Below, piece by piece: positions 52,683 through 60,787 of a stretch of DNA of 64,000 nt. How positions within the stretch are numbered: the stretch's first letter is position 1; each line of letters begins with the position of its first letter. Under the pieces are notes generated by a model that was not told where the DNA came from, did no database searches, and worked only from the letters and a program-made list of their open reading frames with translations. The position numbers and the translations under genes are program-made. This DNA comes from Anaerotruncus sp. G3(2012) (GTDB taxonomy: Bacteria > Bacillota > Clostridia > Oscillospirales > Ruminococcaceae): the NCBI RefSeq assembly GCF_000403395.2, contig NZ_KE159657.1:289538-353537 (forward strand), written 5' to 3'.

Positions 52683-53457
52683 CCAAATTCAATGCCTGAA
52701 ATTTTGAATTTTTTTCGAGCGGATTGCGCCGCCTGCTCCTGCGTGTTATAATAGAACAGAAAACTGGCGCAAACAAGGAGGCTCCCTCTGCTGGATGTTT
52801 TGGGAAAGCGGGCGGCGGCAGGGAAAGTGTGGGAAGATTTTGATGGGTTCCGGGCATATCTCCGCCGCGCAAACGGTCGTTTTTGACCAAACGCATGGTT
52901 TAGATGGTTTTGGGGTCCCTATTTATGGAAGAACTCCTTCTCCATACGAAGCGCTTTTTGGGATTTTGCTTTTTCGGGTGGTAAAAATCCCTCGCAAAAA
53001 GAGATGGAATAGGCTTTTAGACACGTTACAGACAGCGGGGTTACCTGGAAGCCATACTTACCCGCAGCAGTGCTGCGGGTTTCAAAACCGTTTTGGTTTT
53101 GAAACCAGTTTTCATAAAAGCCGCCGATTCAGTCCGCTTTGAGGGCTGGAAGATATTTTTTAAAATTAGGCGCGAAGTTCGACAGAAACGCCGGTTTTTC
53201 TCACCCGGATTCCGTTATAATCGAATTACTTTCAAAGTTTTATGGGGATTCTTTGGAAGCCTGCGGCAGAATGGCCGCAGGGAGCGGCGAAAAGCGGCTT
53301 TGATTCGGATTTCATGGCCGACAGGCATGTTTTACATGCCTGCTGACGTTTGTCCGCCATTTACCAGGATGATCCGTTGTCCTGAAATGGTTCGGCCGGA
53401 TCATCTTTATCAGCAACAGTTCCCGTCCTTTTGAAGCGGGAACCGCCGGAGGCAGCC
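52683..53457 (+). other. long structured non-coding stretch between murA and ftsQ
   Basis: A TATAAT at about 52747 and AAGGAGG at about 52774 precede a short frame of about 31 codons (CTG or TTG start, to 52888), which is only a weak candidate gene. Downstream, several hairpins follow: CCCGCAGCA/TGCTGCGGG (53061-53080), GGTTTCAAAACC/GGTTTTGAAACC (53078-53103), CTGCGGC/GCCGCAG (about 53260-53280) and CAGGCATG/CATGCCTG (53321-53341). A second TTATAAT is at about 53215. No convincing protein fits, so a regulatory RNA or complex ftsQ leader is possible. Confidence 0.5.
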
Positions 53458-54684
53458 ATGAAGCAGAAAATCCTATCGTTCGGACCGGTGCGCCGTTCCT
53501 CCCCCAGTCGGGCGAAGGCGGCAGCTTCCGGGCGCCGGCGCAGGCGCAGGCGCACAGGCCGGCAGACCCTCAACTACATATTGCTGATGCTTGTTGCGCT
53601 GTCGATCTTTTCGGTGCTCTCGCTCACCGTGTTTTTCAAGATCGAAGCGGTCGAGGTCTCCGGGAACGCGATGTATGCCGATGAAGAGCTGATCGAAAGC
53701 AGCGGGGTCCAGATCGGGGACAATCTGTTCCGGGTCAGCGTAAAAAAGGTGGAAGAGCGCCTGATTGAAAAGTTCCCCTACGTTGAAGAGGTGCATTTCA
53801 AGCGGGTGTTCCCGGCAAAGCTGGTGCTGGAGATCACCCAGGCAACCCCGCTCGGCGCGGTGGATACCTCGGTGGGATACCTGATCATCGGCCGGAGCGG
53901 GCGGATTCTCGAGGCGAATGCAGTTTCGCTGCCCGAAGCGATGACCGTTGTGACCGGCATGTATATCAGTTCGCCGGCGGTTGGACGCAGGCTGGGCACC
54001 GTAGTTGAGCGCGGGGAGATCATCTATCCCGAAGAGGTCCAGCAGACCAATGCGTTCGACCAGGCGGAGGCCGCCGAACGCGAGGAAGAGGCGAAACGCC
54101 AGAAGATCAGCAACAAGGAGCGGGACCGGATCCGGCGTCAGGAGGCGGCGGAAGCGGAGGAGGACGGCTTCAAGATGCTGACCTATCTGGTCGACGCGGT
54201 GGAAGAGACCGGTTTTGAAAACATCACCCTGATCGACTTTTCCGACCCGCTCAACATGATGATCGTCTATGATGGGCGGATCATGGTTGAGCTGGGGAGC
54301 GAGGCGCACCTCGCGCTGAAGCTGCAGGCGGTCGAGAAGGTCGCTCTGGAAAATCTTGCGGATGACTTTGAGGGTACCCTTGATGTCACGATGGTCGGCA
54401 GCTCGACCCCGGCGGAAATCTGGAGCCGTCCCGGCGATATCCAAAGCGAGATCGACGCCCGCCGCAAGTTTATCGAAGAGGCGCAGGAGGAAGAGGAGCC
54501 GGAAACCACCATCTGGTTCCAGGACAGCAGCAATCCTGAGCTTGCGCTCGACCCGGACGCGCTTGCGGCCGCCAACAGCGCCGCAGCAAAGGCAGCGGCA
54601 TCTTCCTCGTCCGCGGCATCGGGGCCGCCGGAACAGGCGTCCTCCTCCTCGCGGGACGAGCTGGCCACAGTCCCGGTTGGGTGA
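53458..54684 (+). CDS. ftsQ: cell-division protein FtsQ/DivIB, long form
   Basis: 408 residues. Basic cytoplasmic N-terminus with an RRRRRR-like run, one membrane helix near residue 40-62 (ILLMLVALSIFSVLSLTVFF), then a POTRA domain (IEAVEVSGNAMYADEELIE) and beta domain. A highly charged Glu/Arg/Lys insert occupies about residues 200-235, and a Ser/Ala tail ends the protein. Usual FtsQ/DivIB is about 250-290 residues, so insert and tail are unusual. Acts at the septum with FtsL/FtsB. ATG 53458 is preceded by GGAGG; the TTG at 53431 is not needed. Confidence 0.88.
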   Translation: MKQKILSFGPVRRSSPSRAKAAASGRRRRRRRTGRQTLNYILLMLVALSIFSVLSLTVFFKIEAVEVSGNAMYADEELIESSGVQIGDNLFRVSVKKVEERLIEKFPYVEEVHFKRVFPAKLVLEITQATPLGAVDTSVGYLIIGRSGRILEANAVSLPEAMTVVTGMYISSPAVGRRLGTVVERGEIIYPEEVQQTNAFDQAEAAEREEEAKRQKISNKERDRIRRQEAAEAEEDGFKMLTYLVDAVEETGFENITLIDFSDPLNMMIVYDGRIMVELGSEAHLALKLQAVEKVALENLADDFEGTLDVTMVGSSTPAEIWSRPGDIQSEIDARRKFIEEAQEEEEPETTIWFQDSSNPELALDPDALAAANSAAAKAAASSSSAASGPPEQASSSSRDELATVPVG

Positions 54685-54746
54685 GTGCCGGAAAGGGCTG
54701 AAAGCTGGGAATTTGTCACAATTTGAGAAACTGGCCCGGAAAGCTA

Positions 54747-54775
54747 TTGCGTTACCGGCGGAAATCTGTTAAAAT
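54747..54775 (+). promoter_or_regulatory. promoter for ftsZ
   Basis: TTGCGT (54747-54752) and TAAAAT (54770-54775), 17 bp apart, about 100 bp before ftsZ. Confidence 0.6.
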
Positions 54776-54876
54776 GGGGACGATAGTAGACTAAGACGGG
54801 GTAGAAGCGCCTTTTTAGACATAAAAACAGCCATGCCGCCAAAATAAGGTATGGAACGGATACAGGGGGAACAGCG

Positions 54877-55995
54877 ATGATAATGAACTTCGATATGGCA
54901 AGTGAATCGGAGAATGTCGTATCAATCAAGGTAGTTGGCGTGGGCGGCGGTGGCGGCAATGCGGTCGACCGGATGGTCCAGTCGGGGATGAAGAGTGTGG
55001 AATTCATCTCGATCAATACAGATAATCAGGCGCTGCTTCGGTCGCAGGCCACCTATAAACTGCATATTGGTGATAAACTCACCCGCGGCAAAGGCGCGGG
55101 CGGCAATCCTGAAAAGGGCCAGCGCGCGGCGGAGGAGAGCCGGGACGAGATCGCAGCCGCGCTCAAGGGCACCGATATGGTATTTATCACAGCGGGCATG
55201 GGCGGCGGCACCGGTACCGGCGGCGCCCCGGTTGTGGCGGAGATTGCGCACGAGATGGGTGTACTTACAGTTGGCATTGTCACCAAGCCGTTCAACTTTG
55301 AAGGGCGCCGGCGGATGGAGCAGGCGGAGATGGGTGTTACCGCGCTGCGTGAACATGTCGATGCGCTGCTGGTCATCCCGAACGAACGGCTCAAGCTGAT
55401 CTCGGACGAGAAGATCACCCTCCAGAATGCCTTCTCTGCGGCGGACAATGTGCTCAAACAGGGCGTACAGAGCATTTCCGATCTGGTGAATATCCCCGGT
55501 GTGGTCAACCTCGACTTCGCTGATGTCACTGCGATCATGAAGGACGCGGGCTATGCGCATATGGGTGTTGGTGCGGCGTCCGGCAAGGACAAGGCGCGTC
55601 TGGCGGCAGAAGCGGCAATCGCCTCTCCGCTTCTCGAAACCTCGATCAACGGCGCCAAGGGCGTGATCGTCAATATCACTGCATCACCTGACATTGATCT
55701 GGATGACATCGATACCGCCTCTTCGATGATCCATGAGTCGGCGCATCCGGATGTCAACCTGATCTGGGGCGCCACCTTCGACGAAACCCTCAACGACGAG
55801 ATCCGTGTCACTGTGATCGCGACCGGCTTCGACAACGACAAAAACTTTGCGCTGCCGTCCTATGGGTTCGGGAAAAAGCCGGCAGCGGTTCCGGAGAAGC
55901 AGCAACAGGAGGAAACACCGCCTGTGGTATCCTCCAATGAGGACGACGACAACTTCTTTGACATCCTGTCGATCTTCAACAACAAGCGCAACTAA
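54877..55995 (+). CDS. ftsZ: cell-division GTPase FtsZ
   Basis: 372 residues. Tubulin-like GTPase forming the Z-ring. [17 protein letters not shown] at the N-terminus, the GTP signature [16 protein letters not shown] near residue 108, and the T7-loop region [15 protein letters not shown] near 210 supply the polymerisation/catalysis elements. After about residue 325 comes a short variable linker, and the C-terminus ([17 protein letters not shown]) is the partner-binding tail. GGGGGAA precedes ATG 54877; a start at 54883 is also possible. It follows ftsQ with its own promoter. Confidence 0.98.
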   Translation: MIMNFDMASESENVVSIKVVGVGGGGGNAVDRMVQSGMKSVEFISINTDNQALLRSQATYKLHIGDKLTRGKGAGGNPEKGQRAAEESRDEIAAALKGTDMVFITAGMGGGTGTGGAPVVAEIAHEMGVLTVGIVTKPFNFEGRRRMEQAEMGVTALREHVDALLVIPNERLKLISDEKITLQNAFSAADNVLKQGVQSISDLVNIPGVVNLDFADVTAIMKDAGYAHMGVGAASGKDKARLAAEAAIASPLLETSINGAKGVIVNITASPDIDLDDIDTASSMIHESAHPDVNLIWGATFDETLNDEIRVTVIATGFDNDKNFALPSYGFGKKPAAVPEKQQQEETPPVVSSNEDDDNFFDILSIFNNKRN

Positions 55996-56073
55996 AACAG
56001 AAAAGAGGGTATTGTCGGGAGGCGATGCCCTTTTTTGCAGTTTGGACAGCAACGAATAAAGGGGAACTTCACA

Positions 56074-58299
56074 ATGGACAATCAGGGAAATCTGCCGCTG
56101 CTCTATCACAATCGGGAATTGAGCTGGCTGAAATTCAACCAGCGGGTACTCGAGCAGGCGCGGGACAACGCAATCCCACTGCTCGAACGGCTGAAATTCA
56201 TCTCGATTTTCGGGAGCAATCTGGACGAATTTTATATGATCCGGGTCGGCACGCTGACCGATGCCGCGCTGCTCGAGCCGGATGAGACCGACAATAAGCT
56301 GGGGATGAGCCCTGCCGAACAGCTTCAGGCGATCTTCGCGCAGACCCGCTCGCTAGCCGCCCAGAAAGACGAGGTCTACCAGCTGCTGATGCGGGATCTC
56401 ACACAGGAACACGGGATCGAGCAGCTCGACCCCGAAACGCTCGACGGGGAAAAGGCCGAGTATCTTGAACGGTATTTTACCCATGAGCTGATGCCCATGC
56501 TCTCTCCGCAGATCATCGACAAGCATCATCCGTTCCCGTTTTTGCGCAACAAGGAAATTTACATCTGCGCCCAGCTCCAAACCAAAGGGGAATTTGTCAA
56601 GCTGGCAATGATCCCGGTTTCGACCGGCTTCGACCGGATGGTGTTCCTCCCGTTTGCCAAGGACAAATTCGTTCTGATTGAAGATTTGGTGCTCAAATAT
56701 TGCGACAAGGTATTTGAAAGCTATGTCGTCACAGCCAAGACGATCCTGCGGGTCACCCGCAATGCGGACATCAATGTGGATGAGGCGATGTACGACCACG
56801 ACATCGACTATCGGAGCGTCATGGAGCAGATGGTCAAAAACCGCCGCAAGCTGATGCCGGTCCGGCTCCAGATTCAGGGCGGCGCCAACCATGCCATCCT
56901 GGACCAGCTCTGTAAAAAGCTCGAGTTGAGCCATGATCGGGTTTTCCAGATGCGTACCCCGCTCGATATGTCATTCGGTTTTTCGCTCTGTGCCCGGTAT
57001 GAGCGCCGTGGGGAAAAGGAGCTGTTCTACCCGACGCTCACTCCCCAGAAGAGCGTCATGCTCGAGCATGGCAAGCCGATCATGCCGCAGATCGAGGATC
57101 ATGATGTGCTGCTGTCCTATCCCTTCGAAACGATGAAGCCGTTCATCGACCTGCTGCTCGAGGCGGCTTCGGACGAAAGTGTCCTGAGCATCAAGATGAC
57201 CCTCTATCGGGTTGCGCGTCAGAGCCAGGTGGTGGCGGCACTCATCAAGGCCGCTGAAAACGGCAAGGAGGTCCATGTCGTCGTTGAACTGCGCGCCCGG
57301 TTCGATGAGGAAAATAATATCATCTGGTCCAGGCGGCTGGAGGAAGCGGGGGTCAATCTGACCTATGGGCTTGGAGAGTATAAGGTGCATTCCAAACTGC
57401 TGGTCATCACCCGCAAGCAGGGCGATAAGGTGCAGTTTATCACCCAGATCGGAACCGGCAACTACAACGAATCGACCGCGCGGCAATATACAGACCTCTG
57501 TTTGATTACCGCTGACCGGGAGTTCGGAGAGGATGGACTGCGGATTTTCAACGGCATCCTGACCGACCATCCCGCCGAAACGACCACCCATCTGCTCGCC
57601 TCGCCGCTCACCATGAAACCGGCAGTGCTGCGGTATATCGAACAGGAGATCCGGTATGCGCGGGAGGGACAGCCGGCTGAAATCCTCGTCAAGGTGAATT
57701 CGGTGACCGATAAGGACCTGATTGATGCGCTGATCGAGGCGTCAAAAGCCGGGGTCAAAATCCGGATGGTGGTTCGCGGCATCTGCTGCCTGCGCGCGGG
57801 AGTGCCCGGTTATACCGATAACATCGAGGTTGTCAGCATTGTAGGACGGTTTCTGGAGCATAGCCGGGTTTATGTGTTCGGCCCGCCCGAGCGCAGCCAT
57901 ATGTACATCTCGTCCGCTGACTTCATGACCCGGAACATGGAACGCCGGGTCGAGGTCGCTGCGCCGATCTACAACGAACAACTGAAACAGCGGATTATGG
58001 CAATGCTGAATCTGGAATTTTCAGACAACGTTAAGGGGAAGCGGCTCTTGGAAAATGGGGAGTATCAGCTGGTCAAAAACGACAAGCCCCCGATAGATAG
58101 CCAGATCGACCTGTACAAAGCGGCGTATATGCGCGCGGAACATGCGGCAAATCCGCCAAAAAGTTCGCAGAAGCCATCCGCACCCAAGTCTAAACACGCA
58201 GCAGCCACAAAAGCGCTCAAAAAGAGGACGCCCACACAACAACAGGCCAGAGAGCGGTTTGTGCTGGACCGCCTGAGAGATTTCTTCAAAAAGAGATAA
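56074..58299 (+). CDS. ppk1: polyphosphate kinase 1
   Basis: 741 residues. PPK1 makes polyphosphate from ATP. NRELSWLKFNQRVLEQA near the N-terminus, GSNLDEFYMIRVG near 50, and the two catalytic His regions: KVHSKLLVITRK near residue 437 (autophosphorylated His) and SHMYISSADFMTRNMERRVE near 620. The C-terminal 50 residues are Lys/Ala/Pro-rich, beyond the catalytic core. AAAGGGG precedes ATG 56074; the open frame from 56035 lacks a site. It is between ftsZ and parE. Confidence 0.96.
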   Translation: MDNQGNLPLLYHNRELSWLKFNQRVLEQARDNAIPLLERLKFISIFGSNLDEFYMIRVGTLTDAALLEPDETDNKLGMSPAEQLQAIFAQTRSLAAQKDEVYQLLMRDLTQEHGIEQLDPETLDGEKAEYLERYFTHELMPMLSPQIIDKHHPFPFLRNKEIYICAQLQTKGEFVKLAMIPVSTGFDRMVFLPFAKDKFVLIEDLVLKYCDKVFESYVVTAKTILRVTRNADINVDEAMYDHDIDYRSVMEQMVKNRRKLMPVRLQIQGGANHAILDQLCKKLELSHDRVFQMRTPLDMSFGFSLCARYERRGEKELFYPTLTPQKSVMLEHGKPIMPQIEDHDVLLSYPFETMKPFIDLLLEAASDESVLSIKMTLYRVARQSQVVAALIKAAENGKEVHVVVELRARFDEENNIIWSRRLEEAGVNLTYGLGEYKVHSKLLVITRKQGDKVQFITQIGTGNYNESTARQYTDLCLITADREFGEDGLRIFNGILTDHPAETTTHLLASPLTMKPAVLRYIEQEIRYAREGQPAEILVKVNSVTDKDLIDALIEASKAGVKIRMVVRGICCLRAGVPGYTDNIEVVSIVGRFLEHSRVYVFGPPERSHMYISSADFMTRNMERRVEVAAPIYNEQLKQRIMAMLNLEFSDNVKGKRLLENGEYQLVKNDKPPIDSQIDLYKAAYMRAEHAANPPKSSQKPSAPKSKHAAATKALKKRTPTQQQARERFVLDRLRDFFKKR

Positions 58300-58305
58300 C
58301 CTTGT

Positions 58306-58344
58306 CCGCCCGGCTGTTGCTGTGCAGAGCTGGGCGGGCGTTTT
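58306..58344 (+). terminator. intrinsic terminator of ppk1
   Basis: CCGCCCGGC/GCTGGGCGG stem (one G-T pair), then GCGTTTT. Confidence 0.75.
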
Positions 58345-58373
58345 CGCTTGCAGAGGCGGTCCGATTCTCTTTT

Positions 58374-58555
58374 GAAAGTTTTACTCGTTTTTTTTGCTGC
58401 CGCTGCACTGTGGGTTGCAGCGAATCTTGCGGAGTGCATTCGCTATAACGCTACGGTTCCCAGCGCGCAGATTCGGGTTTCCCGTCCCGCAGCCTGTCGG
58501 GAGAATCTACAGGCTGAACAGGGCATTTTTTGCGAGTGAAAAAGCCCCTGTGAAA
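58374..58555 (-). repeat. degenerate copy of the dispersed repeat (copy 6)
   Basis: On the minus strand it starts with CAGGGGCTTTTTCACTCGCA/AAAAAATGCCC, and its far end has ACGAGTAAAACTTTC, matching the two conserved termini of module A. The interior has diverged but keeps short hairpins. A frame of 63 codons here has no ribosome site and is not considered a gene. Confidence 0.6.
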
Positions 58556-58592
58556 TGATGAAAAACAAGCTGTTTATTACGGAGGCCATACA

Positions 58593-60575
58593 ATGCCAAA
58601 AAAAGCCACAAATGATTATGGAAATGAGAGTATTTCCTCGCTGAAAGGGGCCGACCGGGTTCGCAAGCGTCCAGGGGTGATCTTCGGATCGGACGGTCTG
58701 GACGGCTGTGAGCACGCGATGTTTGAGATTCTTTCCAATTCGATCGACGAGGCGCGCGAAGGACACGGAGACCGGATCATCATCACCCGCTATCTCGACC
58801 ATTCGATCGAGATCGAGGATTTCGGACGGGGGCTTCCGGTCGATTACAACCCCCGGGAGGAACGGTACAACTGGGAGCTGGCATTTTGCGAACTTTACGC
58901 GGGCGGCAAGTACCAGACCAACGAGGGGGAAAGCTACGAATATTCGCTCGGATTGAATGGTCTGGGGCTGTGCGCAACCCAGTATGCGTCCGAGTATATG
59001 GATGCGGAAATCTACCGCGATGGGATGAAATATACCCTGCATTTTGAGCGGGGTGAAAACATCGGAGGACTCCAGAAGGAGGAGACCCGCCGCCGGCAGA
59101 CCGGCACCAGAATCCGCTGGAAGCCGGATTTGCAGGTGTTCACCGATATTGACATCCCGCTCGAATATTTTCAGGATGTCATCAAACGGCAGGCGGTCGT
59201 CAACGACGGGACCCGTTTCCTGTTGCGCAGCCAGACCGATTCAGGGTTTGACGAGCAGGAGTTTCTCTATGAAAACGGGATTGTCGATTATGCGGGCGAA
59301 CTTGCGGGGGAAGGCGCGCTGACCTCGATGCAGTTTTGGAAGGCCGAGCGCAGAGGCCGCGACCGGGAGGACAAGCCGGAATACAAGGTCAAGCTGAATG
59401 TGGCCTGTTGTTTTTCCAACCGGGTGAAGAAGGCTGAGTATTACCACAATTCCAGCTTTCTGGAGCATGGCGGTTCCCCCGAGCGCGCGGTCAAGCTGGC
59501 GTTTGTCTATATGATCGACAACTACATCAAAAACGCCGGGAAGTACAACAAAGGGGAAAGCAAGATCACCTTTGCGGATGTGGAGGATTGTCTGGTACTG
59601 GTTTCGAGCAGCTTTTCCACCCAGACTTCGTATGAAAACCAGACCAAAAAGGCGATCACCAACAAGTTTATCTATGAGGCGATGAATGAGTTTCTGCGGC
59701 ATCAGATCGAGGTCTATTTCCTCGAAAACCCGGATGATGCGGCTCGGATCGCCGAGCAGGTGCTGATCAACAAGCGCAGCCGTGAGAACGCAGAAAAAAC
59801 ACGGCTCAACCTCAAAAAGAAACTGGCGGGCAGCATTGACATGTCCAACCGGGTACAGAAGTTCGTTGACTGCCGCACCAGAGACGTGAACCGCCGCGAA
59901 ATTTATATCGTGGAGGGGGATTCGGCGCTCGGCTCCTGCAAGATGGGCCGGGACTCCGAGTTTCAGGCGATTATCCCGGTACGCGGTAAGATTCTCAACT
60001 GTTTGAAAGCGGAGTATGACAAAATCTTCAAAAACGACATCATCACCGATATTTTTAAGGTGCTCGGATGCGGGGTGGAGGTCACCTCCAAGGCCAACCG
60101 GGACCTCTCTTCCTTCGATCTTTCCGGGCTGCGGTGGAATAAGATCGTAATTTGTACCGATGCCGATGTGGACGGGTTCCAGATCCGCACCCTGATTTTG
60201 ACCATGCTCTACCGCCTCGCCCCGACCTTGATTGAGCGGGGGTATGTCTATATTGCCGAATCGCCGCTTTATGAGATCACCAGTAAGGATAAGGTTTACT
60301 TCGCCTATACCGAAGCGGAAAAGGCGGACGCACTTTCCAAGATCAGTGGAAAATATAACATCCAGCGCTCCAAAGGGCTGGGCGAAAACGAGCCGGATAT
60401 GATGTGGCTGACCACCATGAATCCCGAGACCCGCCGGTTGATTAAGGTGAATCCCTCGCAGGCGGAGGCAACCAGCCGGATGTTTGATCTGCTGCTTGGT
60501 GACAACCTCGCCGGACGCAAGGAGTTTATTGCGGAAAACGGGCATCAGTATCTCGATCTGGCGGACATCTCGTGA
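58593..60575 (+). CDS. type IIA topoisomerase B subunit (ParE/GyrB-like)
   Basis: 660 residues. GHKL ATPase domain with LSNSIDEAREGHGDRIIITR near residue 44, IEDFGRGLPVDYN near 72 and SLGLNGLGLCATQ near 120, then the transducer domain and TOPRIM (EIYIVEGDSALGSCKMGRD near 430, ending TDADVDGFQIRTL near 520). Usual sequence is EGDSAGGSA; here EGDSALGS. Probably the ATPase subunit of topoisomerase IV or a divergent second gyrase with the next gene. ACGGAGG precedes ATG 58593. Confidence 0.9.
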   Translation: MPKKATNDYGNESISSLKGADRVRKRPGVIFGSDGLDGCEHAMFEILSNSIDEAREGHGDRIIITRYLDHSIEIEDFGRGLPVDYNPREERYNWELAFCELYAGGKYQTNEGESYEYSLGLNGLGLCATQYASEYMDAEIYRDGMKYTLHFERGENIGGLQKEETRRRQTGTRIRWKPDLQVFTDIDIPLEYFQDVIKRQAVVNDGTRFLLRSQTDSGFDEQEFLYENGIVDYAGELAGEGALTSMQFWKAERRGRDREDKPEYKVKLNVACCFSNRVKKAEYYHNSSFLEHGGSPERAVKLAFVYMIDNYIKNAGKYNKGESKITFADVEDCLVLVSSSFSTQTSYENQTKKAITNKFIYEAMNEFLRHQIEVYFLENPDDAARIAEQVLINKRSRENAEKTRLNLKKKLAGSIDMSNRVQKFVDCRTRDVNRREIYIVEGDSALGSCKMGRDSEFQAIIPVRGKILNCLKAEYDKIFKNDIITDIFKVLGCGVEVTSKANRDLSSFDLSGLRWNKIVICTDADVDGFQIRTLILTMLYRLAPTLIERGYVYIAESPLYEITSKDKVYFAYTEAEKADALSKISGKYNIQRSKGLGENEPDMMWLTTMNPETRRLIKVNPSQAEATSRMFDLLLGDNLAGRKEFIAENGHQYLDLADIS

Positions 60576-60590
60576 CAGCGTGGATGGGAA

Positions 60591-60752
60591 AGGGGCTTTT
60601 TCTCTTGCAAAAAGCCCCCTCTTGCCGCCGACGGCGGCAATTCACCCCCAAATGCGCTTCTCAGGAGAAGGCGTTCCGCGCTCTGCGGAGCGCGGCCAAA
60701 GGCTCTGCCTTTGGAAACCGCGATTTTTTGGAAAAAATCGAGTAAAACTTTT
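60591..60752 (+). repeat. dispersed intergenic repeat, module A, copy 5
   Basis: AGGGGCTTTTT/AAAAAGCCCCCT hairpin, GCCGCC/GGCGGC hairpin, AATTCACCCCCAAATGCGCT, CGCTCTGCGGAGCG, CCAAAGGCTCTGCCTTTGG and the GATTTTTTGGAAAAAATC / GAGTAAAACTTTT tail. It lies between the two topoisomerase genes and ends about 35 bp before the second. Confidence 0.85.
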
Positions 60753-60787
60753 GGTTGTGAAACAAACATACAGGATGAGGTGAACCA

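Noticed and set aside
58348..58539. A 63-residue protein with a hydrophobic stretch
   Set aside because: No ribosome site, and it lies within a decayed repeat copy.
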